From positions 62,001-126,000 of the forward strand of contig MARA01000043.1 of the NCBI GenBank assembly GCA_001792895.1: DNA of 64,000 nucleotides, written 5' to 3'. The notes beneath the pieces were generated by a model. That model had not been told where the DNA came from, made no database searches, and saw nothing but the letters and a program-made list of their open reading frames with translations. The translations under genes were made by a program, and so were the position numbers. The stretch's first letter is position 1, and every line of letters starts with the position of its first letter. Positions 48,300-57,960 of this stretch are shown here, piece by piece. Source of the DNA: Lentinus brumalis. Lineage: Eukaryota; Basidiomycota; Agaricomycetes; Polyporales; Polyporaceae.

Positions 48300-49289
48300 T
48301 TAGTAGCGTGTTTGGACGGGGCCATTTTTTTTGTGCACGCCGGGACATGCACAACCGCTTGTTCGTGACGTCCCAGATCTGCAAGACGAGTCGGTTCACG
48401 GAAAGAGTGCTTGAATGCGTCGGACGAGGACGTACTTCAGTAACAGCCGACACTGTGCGCTCGCCAAACGCGACCGTGGTGTTCACGAACTCCCGCTTCG
48501 CTTCAATTTCCAGCGCACGGGTGAGCTTTCAAGAAGAGGGCTCGGGAGAGAGGGTACTCACGCGGGCGCGGGTGCGTGAAAGATTGTGCGCAGGCCCTGC
48601 GAGACGAAGTATGTCGGCTTGTCGAGTGCGCCGGCGAGCATCATAAACACGGCGGAGGAGCATCTGTGAGATGGCGGTCAGCGTTTCGTGAACGAAACGG
48701 TCAAGGTCGAGGAGGTCGACAAGGACTACTGAAGCACGGAACGGTCCGAGTTGGAGCGAGACTGCGCAGAGAAGCCGAACATGTCCAGATTGAAGTACTA
48801 TGGTGCGCGATCATAGAGCTTCGAGAGAGAGACGGTTAAATGAGCCGAAGCAGAGCATATCAGGATTGAAGTGCATTGCATCGCGCGCGAGCGCAAAGCT
48901 CCGCGTTATAGGACAAAGATATATCGACAGACGAGACGAGTATACGCACAGGTCAATGCACACCCGCCATGCATCGTCCGCACGCCGTTCAGCATGTCTA
49001 CCCACGCTAGCACCATGTCACACCTGGTCCATCTCTGTTCATGGCCCTCCGTCTCAGCACCTCTCCTGCTCCGGGGCAGAACGGACGGCGGACGCACCTT
49101 CATCGACCGTAGTCTCATACACCATCTGCGCCTGCATCTTCCCGTCCTTCGCGCGCCGGGATACCTCCACCTCCATGGGCGCGAGCCGCGTCCTTACGAG
49201 ACTCGCGAACATCGAGGGGGTAAGCTTGTTGCTCCTCGGGCACTGGGCAGGCCTTTGATCACGACGCGGGTGGACGGGGTAGACTTCAT
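48300..49289 (-). pseudogene. 4HBT thioesterase-like pseudogene (third, inverted copy)
   Basis: The minus strand from ATG 49289 repeats the gene at 33687: MKSTPSTRVVIKGLP, then a deletion of about 25 bp that breaks the frame, then MFASLVRTRLAPMEVEVSRR and AKDGKMQAQMVYETTVDEG up to a donor. Exon 2 keeps TMHGGC but loses about 10 bp (VYI missing). The third exon (ALDKPTYFVSQGLRTIFHAP) and fourth (NTTVAFGERTVSAVTE) are readable. The last exon has an A-run of eight (T in the plus strand near 48327-48334), shifting the frame after TNKRLCM. Three independent lesions show that it is not functional. Confidence 0.9.
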
Positions 49290-49683
49290 CGTGCGGCGTC
49301 GCGCGTCGACGATGACCAGCACATCGAGAATGTTGTCGCTCTAGCTGGTCAGTACCGAGCAAGAGGGCGTGGAGGGGATGAGATGAATGCTGGGGAATGG
49401 GAGACGGGTGGGCAAGGGTGGGCAGCGGCAAGCCAGGTCTGCATTCAGGCGCCCTCTCCTTCGTCTCAGGCCTCGACGAACGATCGCAGACTTGTCGTTT
49501 CAACCCGTCGTCCCGCCATTTCCTGAACGCAGAGTGAGCTCACCGCAAGCCGATCCAAGAATATCGTTGACGATTCTGCTCTTGTGCCTAGACGCACCCA
49601 GTAGTACTTACTCCGAGACCCATTGACACGCGACCCGGCTTCGTCCCCAACTGCCTCGACGTCTGTGTAGTACTACATCAAGT
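49290..49683. other. Intergenic between inverted thioesterase relic and HET gene 2
   Basis: About 390 bp divergently flanked by the pseudogene's old promoter and the HET gene promoter. Nothing else is recognised. Confidence 0.45.
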
Positions 49684-51631
49684 ATGCATATCTCGATTCC
49701 GGTGAGTTCAGTTTCGCATAGGCTCTGCATGGATTGAGAATGATCTGGTCCCATGAATGGCGCACCTCTTGCTAGACACGCCTTCTTGACACTCGCACAG
49801 GACAGTTCGCAGTATTCAGGAATTCATCGGGTCCGCCCCGCTATGCGACTCTATCCCACGTGTGGAACGCGGACGGGGAACAATCATACACAGACATCCG
49901 CAACATGCAGGTCTCCGGTCAACACCTATTGCGAGACGATCAGGATCTTCTGGATGGATTGGTGAGCCGGTTCGAAGTTGGCGTGCAGTATCGAGTCGTG
50001 CCTTATCACAATGTCTACGGTAGCATATCCATGATGCGACCTCAACGTCGTGCTTGGACCATCCTCAGATGTCGGAGAAGATCCGACGCGCATGCGCCGT
50101 GGCTCTGGCTCACGGATATTCGTACATCTGGATAGACTCGTGCTGCATCGACAAGACAAGCAGCGCGGAGCTGTCCGAAGCCATCAACTCCATGTACACC
50201 TGGTACCAAAACGCAGCCGTCTCTTATGCTTTCCTTGCCGACGTGTCCAGCGACCAGAATCCCCGTGCCGACAACTCGGCCTTCCGTCAGAGCAGATGGT
50301 TCACTCGCGGTTGGACGCTCCAGGAGCTGCTCGCGCCGCCTGTTGTTTTCTTCCTCTCCAGAGACTGGCAGGTCATCGGAACGAAGACCAGTCTGGGACG
50401 AACCATTGAAGACATTACCACCATCCCCTTCTCCGTTCTTACCTTCCAGTCCCCGCTTCGTGATGTCAGCGTTGCCAGACGACTATCATGGGCGTCGAAC
50501 CGCCGAACGACGAGGGTGGAGGACGAGGCGTACTCTCTGATAGGCATCTTCGACATAAACATGCCAACGCTGTACGGGGAGGGCCAGCGCGCTTTCATCC
50601 GTCTACAAGAAGAGATCCTGAGGCGCATCCCAGACCAGACGCTTTTTACCTGGGGCTCCCGTGCAGAGCATACTGTTCAATGTACCCAAGACATCGGACG
50701 GACATCGTGGATGATGCAGGGAGCACCCTTGTTCGCGCCTTCCGTTGCCAACTTTGCCTCTCCTGACGATTTTCAACCAATATCTCACGGGGAACTCTCC
50801 GCACGCTTGACGATCCCCGGTGGCATCGCGCTGCCAACCTATACACTCTCTTCCTATGGAGTACACACCCAGGTACCGCTATTGTCTCCCATGACGAAAG
50901 AAGGAGATATGGAGGTCGTCTTTCTGCTAGTATTGGCCTGTGAGCTATCGGCGGGGAGCCTGATCGCTGTAGTGTGCCACGTCGGGCAGCATAGTCGGGG
51001 GACTCACTCCATAGGTGTGGCCCTCCACGGCGGCGTGGCCTGCTGTGATAACGACAGTCGTTGTCGGAATGGACGTCTGGTGATTCTCCTGCCAGAGGAT
51101 CTGAAGACCTTCCGCAGGAGCGTGCGCATTCAGGACGTGTATCTTGACCCGGGATACTTCCGCTCGCAAAACACTTCCCTTCGGCGCGTGCGCGACGTCT
51201 CCGAAGATGGTCGGCGTATCCACCTTACGCCGTGGAGCTGGGACTCCTTGCGCCGCATCGGGTACACGGTCGCCCACGACCACCTGATGCAAAATGACCG
51301 CACCTCGCTGATTCTCCACAACGACAAGGAGTACATCAACATCACGCTCGGGCGGGATCCTTGGATGCGGCAGATTATTCTTGACGAGCCAGTGCGATGT
51401 CTGGACAGCAATACTACGATCCGCGGAGTGCACACTGGTCGTCTCCGCCTCATCACCACGGTGGTGCTCATATGCGTCGTCGACGCGTCGGATAAGATGG
51501 ACATCACTTATACAGGCCGTTCTGAGTTTCGGTCACCTTCGGACGGTCCAGGTACATGCGAAGTAACTATGAGCTGGTCTCTCGAGGCGAACCTGTTGCT
51601 GTTCGACATCATGTTGGCGTATAGTCCGTGA
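49684..51631 (+). CDS. HET-domain protein 2 (intact)
   Basis: Exon 1 is an 18-nt micro-exon (49684-49701, MHISIP), exon 2 is 49776-49961 and exon 3 is 50024-51631; the product has 603 residues. HET motifs are RYATLSHVWNADGEQSY, IWIDSCCIDKTSSAELSEAI, FTRGWTLQELLAPP and RRTTRVEDEAYSLIGIFDIN. It is closely similar to the gene at 39981 throughout, including the C-terminal region (EEYINI/KEYINI; a TGRSEF motif near the end of both), so the two are full-length paralogues. Expected role: non-self recognition and incompatibility signalling, known for the family only. Start choice follows the conserved micro-exon pattern. Confidence 0.9.
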
Positions 51632-52517
51632 CGGTGTTCATGTATCCATTTCAGCTGTCTGCCATGCCTATAACGTCCCGCACGTACTCACTACGCTATG
51701 CCTGCTGTGTCGTCACTTCGGATGTAACCTGCACACTTGTCGCGCACGTACTAGAGGCAGAACTGTCGGTCGTGTTGCGACGAGTTCGGCTGGACGTTCC
51801 TATCCGTCGCTTCTACATACCGTCTCGTACTTAACCACTACATACTTATATACCTGGAGCCACGTCCCGTCGCTGACAAATCCACGATATCCAGTCCCGC
51901 ATGGTCGGAGTGCCGTACGTTGAAGCCTTGAACGCGAGCGGTGACGACTATGTAGGAGTCCTGAGCGAGTCGAATCGTTGCTCTCTTCGTCACCGTCCAA
52001 CTCGTGGTCCAGGGCTTCTTAATCGTGAACGGCCTACAGCTTGGACCAGGTGGTGCCACCGGTCCCTTGTCTACTTCCCGGACCCGGACACGGACGGGAA
52101 CATCTTGCTATGCGTCGCGCTCACGCCCAGTCGTCCACGAGTCACGTCCTGGATCTACGCACGAGTGAGCACCGAGCAAGTGAGTACTTAGTATAACACT
52201 TGGTCTGTATTGAAGAGATGCATCGTAGTAAGATATTCCAGAGAAAAAAGACAGGGAGTCCAGAGTCAGAGCGATGGTCGAGGAGGAGGAAGAGGAGGGT
52301 CGAGGAGACACCTGCCGCAGGTGACTCCGTGACGTAACACGGTTTCATGACACCGCGCCAATCGGCACGCAGCTCCTCCTCCCGCTCAACCACCTCGTAG
52401 TAAAACGGTAATGTGATGCTGTATATGCATGACTTTTTGGGCTCGTCGTTGACTCCCTGACTTGAAGCAGGGTTTCAACAACGTCACGACTTTCCGCTGG
52501 ACGGAGACCTGGTTATC
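51632..52517. other. Intergenic between HET gene 2 and F-box gene 2
   Basis: No gene supported in about 890 bp. Short frames on both strands carry no known motif. The last part must include the promoter of the F-box gene. Confidence 0.45.
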
Positions 52518-53909
52518 ATGGTGGCGACGACCCGAAGCAGATCCAAGCAGGACGCGAATTCGGCGTTGCCTCGTTTACCAGCTGAGGTACTCCTCATGGC
52601 AATCGAGCAGCTGCTGGACGATAAACCATCCCTGTCATCATGCTGCCTCGTGGCCCGTTCTTGGCTCTCTCTCGGTCGCATCTGCCTTTTCCGCAGGGTC
52701 ACCATCTACTCAGAGAAGGGCGGTCCAGACCGCTTCCACGATTTTCTTTGCTTCTTACAACGATGCGATGTTGGAAGATATGTACGGGAACTCACGCTAT
52801 CGGCACCTCCCGGCGGCTTTGATCCAATGCAAGACTCGGACGAGGTGCTTTACCAGCGCTGCGCTCCCTGTTCCGTGGACACGATGCGACGTATACTATC
52901 ATACACATGCAGTCTCCGCGAACTCAACGTGTCCCACTTACTCCTCACCGCCACATCTGAGGTCGTCGCCGCTGAGAGTATCCCCGCGCGGGGCCGACCC
53001 ACACTGGACTACCTATCAATTGAAGGCTGTTCCGCCCACAACCAAGACGCTGGGCTCCTTTACGAGCTCATATGTATGTTCTCCGACATCGGCACCCTCG
53101 AATTCACTTGCGGTCCCTGGAAGCCCGTCGTCGCGAGTACGCTCTTTGGAGAGCGAACTACCCTACCGCTCATCCGGAAGCTCGACATGTACGGCGAGTA
53201 CCAAGCGACAACGGACGGCACATTCGAACTCCTCCGCCGTTCTGGGTCGCTGGAGGGAGCCCTGACTCAGCTCGAGTTCGTGACGATATTCTCCACCATC
53301 CTCCCGGCCTTCTTTTCATTCATCCCGGACGCGGCCACCCACCTTGTCACCCTCAACCTGATGGCCTTCGGCGTGTTCTGCGAGCACCGCGGTATGTCTA
53401 CCGTCGTGATAATTACCTTCTATCACTGACTTATGAGCTGGGCAGACGGAACACCATACCCTCTCCGACTCCCGCTCTTCCCCGCTCTCCGACGACTCGG
53501 CCTTGATATCGAGATCGATTCAGACGACGCCATCACAGACAGCAGTGAATACGTCCGCAATGCCGTCAATGTCTATGTCGACCTCCTCTCCACCTCTTCC
53601 TCCTTCCCCGTCCTCAACATCTTCCGCCTCTACGTCTCCGACAGCTCCCTTGCACTACGGACTTTCACCCACAGCGCAGAGAGGACGGACGCATGGCGCC
53701 GCTTTGGCGAGGCCCTCGTCGCGCTGCCTGCGATATCCAGTATTCGCTTCGATTTCGCTGATGTCGTCAAGAAGAGGCGGCTGTTGGAGAGACTGGAGCA
53801 CGGACGGCGAGCCCAGGGGTTGCTGATGAAATTCTTCGAGCAGCACATTCCGGCACTGTGGCACTATCACTGCCGCGTCCGCGGTACGGCCGCGGCGGGT
53901 CAAGGATAA
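52518..53909 (+). CDS. F-box protein 2
   Basis: Exons 52518-53391 and 53446-53909 (54-bp phase-1 intron, GTATGT..GCAG) give 445 residues. The N-terminal F-box reads RLPAEVLLMAIEQLLDDKPS and SCCLVARSWLSLGRICLFRR. The middle carries the family block LDMYGEYQATTDGTFELLRR and the C-terminal exon the block FGEALVALPAISSIRFDFAD. It is the closest relative of the gene at 45149 along most of its length. Probable role: substrate adaptor of a Skp1-Cullin ubiquitin ligase; substrate unknown. Confidence 0.88.
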
Positions 53910-54099
53910 AATCTAGGCGTCCCGACTCCAGCGGCGAGGAGGGTTCACTCGGATGAGCGGACGGAGATGGAGTCGACTGGCCCGAGGAATTACTGTACGT
54001 GCTCTGTCTGCCCCCGCTTGAGCGCAATGAGTATGTCGTTTTCCGGTGACAGCGTGTACATAGTAGGGCTGCGTCGTCTCCCGGTCCTGTTTACTTAAG

Positions 54100-54300
54100 T
54101 ACGTGCATCTGCGGCCTCGCTGTCGTGAAGCAGACAGTGTACAGCGACTTCTTCGCGTAGAGAGCCGGGACGTGTTCTTCGAAGAACAGATGCATTCGGG
54201 CCACGGTCCTGCAGTGCACAACGGGATCTATCCCACGCCTGTCCTCCGCAGGAATGTCAGCCAACACGAACGTCATGATCCTGTTCGTGGTCAGAGCGTC
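54100..54300 (-). pseudogene. Inverted fragment of F-box exon 2
   Basis: The minus strand encodes FVLADIPAEDRRGIDPVV and MHLFFEEHVPALYAKKSLYT, nearly identical to the C-terminal part of F-box protein 3 (55810-55960, plus). The match ends on both sides with unrelated sequence and there is no start. It is a broken, head-to-head duplicate about 1.5 kb upstream of its intact counterpart. Confidence 0.85.
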
Positions 54301-54577
54301 CGTTGTGACTCCGAGTTTGTGACATGACGCGTTAGTAACGCGCTCGCCACTGGCAGGCGCCAATTGTAAGTTCGACCTGTCCTCGTCCATACGACTGCGG
54401 CTCGGTTCTGCGTCTTGTCCATTTTCGTGGACCTACACTTGTGCGGATGAGGTAACCTCTTTGCGCTACCAGTCAAGGTAGATGACATCGTGTGCTCTAC
54501 TTGTATCGTTTGTTGATCATTGTTCCGCAGAAATTTGTCGCGTCACACTCGGACTTCCGAATACGACCTGACGAACA

Positions 54578-56047
54578 ATGGTGGCCACGACCCAGGGCAG
54601 GAAAAAACTGAAAGCATACTTTGCGTTCGGCCGCTTACCCGCTGAGGTGCTCCTCAAGGTTTTTGAGGAGCTGTCAGACGATAAGCAGTCTCTAACGTCC
54701 TGCTGCCTCGTATCCCCTTCATGGCTCTCTCTCGGTCGTACATGCCTCTTCCGCACAGTCAGCATTGTCTCTACGAAGGACTGTCCGGACCGTTTCGAGG
54801 GATTTCTTTACTTCCTGCAACAATCCGATGTGGGGAAACACGTACGAACACTCACATTGTCGGCACCCCCGCTCGGCTTCAGCCCAGAACAAGTCACGCC
54901 GACGGACCAGAACGCAAATGATCTGGTGGACCACCTCTGCGCTCCCTGCTCGATTGACACATTTCGACATATACTGGACTTCACTACTTCCCTTCGCAGC
55001 CTCAATCTGCACCTCCTACTCTTCACCCCATCTAGCTCCTCCGACACTATCACCGCATGCCGCCCGGCATTAGATGACCTGCAAATTAAGCACTGCACCG
55101 CCATTGATAAGGATGTGAAGCTCTTTTACGAGGTCGTCTGCACGTTCTCTGACATCGGCGCCCTGGCGTTCACGTGCGGCCCCTGGTCGGATGCCGTCCC
55201 GCCAGACAGACTCTTCCCCGAGCAGCGACCTCTTCCTCTCATCCACGCGCTTGACATGTACGGCGAGTACGAGGCCACCTCATATGGTACATTTGACCTT
55301 CTTCGCCGCTCCGGATCGCTGCATGGAGCCCTCACCCATATCGAGTTCGAGACGACGTTTGACAACATCATCACACCCTTCCTGACATTCCTGCCTGAGG
55401 CTGCCACTCACCTCGTGTATCTGAACCTCAAAGCATTCTGCGCATTCTGCGACCATCCCGGTATGTACATCTCAGCTTGTGCAATGCCCCATCGCTGACG
55501 ACGCCATTCAACAGAGAGTATACCCTATCCCATCCAGTTCCCACTCTTCCCCGTACTCCGCCGGCTCGGATTAGAAATGGACCTCGATTCAGACGACTAC
55601 CCTGATGGGCGCAGCTACTACGTCCGTAACGTAACCAGCGTCTACGTCCACCTCCTCTCCACCACCTCCTCCTTTCCCGTCCTTACCAGGCTCGATTTCC
55701 AAGTCAGAAACGGCACGCGCGCGCCCGAAACCTTTCGCCACAGCGCAGAGCGGACGCCCGCGTGGCGCCGACTGGGCGAGGCCCTCGTCGCGCTGCCCGC
55801 CATCGCGATGATTACGTTCGTGTTAGCGGACATTCCTGCGGAGGACAGGCGCAGCATAGATCCCGTCGTGGACTGGAGGACCGCGGCGCGAATGCATCTG
55901 TTCTTCGAGGAGCACGTCCCGGCTCTCTACGCGAAGAAGTCGCTGTACAGTCTGCTTCACGATAACGAGGCTGCCGTGTATGAAAGCGATAACGATAGCG
56001 GACGCGGCAACGGCAGGGAAGGGATTCAAGACGAACATATACCATAG
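54578..56047 (+). CDS. F-box protein 3
   Basis: Exons 54578-55460 and 55515-56047 (54-bp phase-1 intron, GTATGT..ACAG); 471 residues. The N-terminal F-box is RLPAEVLLKVFEELSDDKQS and SCCLVSPSWLSLGRTCLFRT. It shares with the other two copies the blocks CAPCSIDTFRHILDF, ALDMYGEYEATSYGTFDLLR and LGEALVALPAIAMITFVLAD. The tail from about residue 420 (EEHVPALYAKKSLYSLLHDN) is specific to this copy and to the inverted fragment at 54100-54300. Adaptor role in ubiquitin ligases as for the family. A small transposon lies 55 bp after the stop codon. Confidence 0.88.
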
Positions 56048-56102
56048 TGTTCTCGATCACGCCCGTACATATACTGAGTCAACGCGGAGCACTGTCCCAT
56101 CA

Positions 56103-56373
56103 TACTGTACCATTTCGAATGGTTCAACCAAGCCTGTGACGTGTGACACGGAAATTTGGCCGTAAGTATTCGACCAGGAGGCCGGTGACGTGTGACACCG
56201 GCCGAATTTCGACCAAAATCAGGGCGCGCGACAGCGCGCCGGCCCCGGAAGGTCTTAGCGCCCGGAGAGTGGTTCCGACCAGCCTCGTTGTGACGCGTTA
56301 CAGGCACCCAATTTTCGACCAAATCGGGGGCCTGTTATGCGTGACTGGTCGAACCATTCGAAATGGTACAGTA
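56103..56373. mobile_element. Mariner-like MITE (about 267 bp) with TA target duplication
   Basis: Perfect inverted ends: CTGTACCATTTCGAATGGTT follows TA at 56103-56104, and its exact reverse complement precedes TA at 56372-56373. The inverted repeat is 21 bp (23 bp counting TA). The inside contains GC-rich inverted motifs (GGCGCGCGACAGCGCGCC) and no coding sequence. TA target duplication and size suit a Tc1/mariner-derived MITE. Confidence 0.88.
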
Positions 56374-57515
56374 TTCTACCTTTCCAACACCACCAGAACC
56401 CCCTCGAGCATCCACGAAGCGCGCCGAGAAGCTACCAGACTCGACCTCAGCTGCCATAGATGTCCGCTGCTTGCGGGATTCATGCGGAGGTTGGCCAGGG
56501 AATGGCAGACGTCCTTCCACGTTGGACCGTCGCGGTGTTCGGTATAGTCACTCTCCGCTCGTCTTCGACCCGAAGTATGTAATAGTGGGTGCAAGCACGG
56601 GCCGGATATAACTTATTTGAAGGACTTACCGAATACTCACTGCTGACTTGCTATGTACAGTAGCGAGTCCGACGACGGAGCCATCTTCCTCCTCCTCCCA
56701 CTGAGTACCAGTCAACTTATCCTGCAACAATACTGCCATGAGGAACTAGAGGATGCAGTCTTCAACCTTGAGATGTGATTCGGGGCTTTCTATGACCATT
56801 GGACCGGCCGACGTCGCCTTCTCTCTCGCCCAGTAGCCGGCGCGCCAATCCACCGACACATTTCCGCACAAAACCTCACCTCAAAGCAGCGCGATGGTGA
56901 CTCGCGTGTTTACTCGCAGCCTACTTCGTCCCCTGAGTTCCACCCGTTTTGCAGGACTTGATCCGTGATTCTTCGCCCTTGCTGCGTCAGCATCAACATG
57001 AACGAGCAAGTCTACTATCTCGCATCGCGGCCTCAGACCAAGGTTGTCCCTCTCCCGCGTTCAGACTCCAAGTACGCCGGAAGATTTACATAAATACTCA
57101 CTTACTCATGATGACTCTCACTTTCGGGCTCGGTACACTCCAGATATATAACATCAATTCCAAGCTCAGAACTTTATACACGATACATAGATCTCGGAAG
57201 ACAGACACCTCACCGTCACATTCGACTCGTCATTGTCTCCTGGACCTCTATCCATTTAGAGGGTGACGATGACGCAGCCAATGGCAACAAATACAGGTCA
57301 CCGTCAGCAAGCGTTGCATCGCACTGGGACACCACTATCCGACTTACGTGGGAGTTGTCTTGTGCAGACCGCACTTGCCCGCTCACGCTTCAGCCAATTC
57401 ACCTTCCAAACAATTATCATAGATCCTCGTTCTGACTGTCATACACGATATACTATCTCAGAAGACGCCTCAATACATTCGACTCATCATCGTCGAGTCA
57501 ACAGCCCATATCCAC
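56374..57515. other. Intergenic between MITE and hydrophobin gene
   Basis: No supported gene. A short frame near 56662-56778 (LPLSTSQLILQQYCHEELED) ends in a stop and follows a possible acceptor, but no partner exon is seen. Two similar short blocks occur near 57180-57260 and 57440-57530 (compare TCACATTCGACTCGTC with ATACATTCGACTCATC, each followed by CC[AT]TTTAGAGGGTGA-like sequence). The second contains the end of the hydrophobin reading frame, so the first may be a tiny 3'-end duplication. Confidence 0.4.
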
Positions 57516-57960
57516 TCAAAGAGTGATAGGGACGCAGCCAATGTCGACGGCTGCAGCCTAGGTGAGTACGTCATCATCAGCAAGTCTTGCGTCGCGCTCA
57601 GACTGCACAATCCGTCTCACTTTGGAGTTGTCCGTGCAGGTGACAGTAGTGCCGCCAGAGCAGCTAGAGGGCCCGATGACGGTGATCGGGGAGCAGTCCA
57701 GGCCCACAAGCACGTTGAGGCCGCTCAGGATGATGCCGAGGGCCCCCAATTGGCTCGCGATGGCAGGGTCGCTGGACTGTAGAGACACGGGGAGAGTTAG
57801 CCATTGACGGCGCGTAGAAGATGATGATGAAGAGTCTTACCTCGCCGAAGGTGCTGCAGCACGTGGCTCCGCTGGAGGGTTCGCCACCGCGGCCCTGGAT
57901 CGCAGTGGCGACCGCAAGAAGGGGCAGAGCCGCGAGAATGAGAGCGCGGGAGAAGACCAT
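57516..57960 (-). CDS. Class I hydrophobin-like protein lacking Cys1 and Cys6
   Basis: Minus-strand exons 57960-57841, 57776-57621 and 57557-57516 (introns 64 and 63 bp) give 105 residues. The signal peptide is MVFSRALILAALPLLAVATA. The body matches class I hydrophobins: TCCST, LGALGIILSGLNVLVGLDCS, PITVIG, SSCSGG and the end DIGCVPITL. Hydrophobins are secreted and self-assemble at air-water interfaces to coat hyphae and fruiting bodies. Canonical members have eight cysteines; here six are present: the CC pair (2-3), LDC (4), SSC (5), VTC (7) and IGC (8). Cys1 is absent from the stretch GGEPSSGA and Cys6 is Thr in TVTC. Those two normally pair with each other. A TATAAAAG stands about 100 bp upstream. 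Confidence 0.88.
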
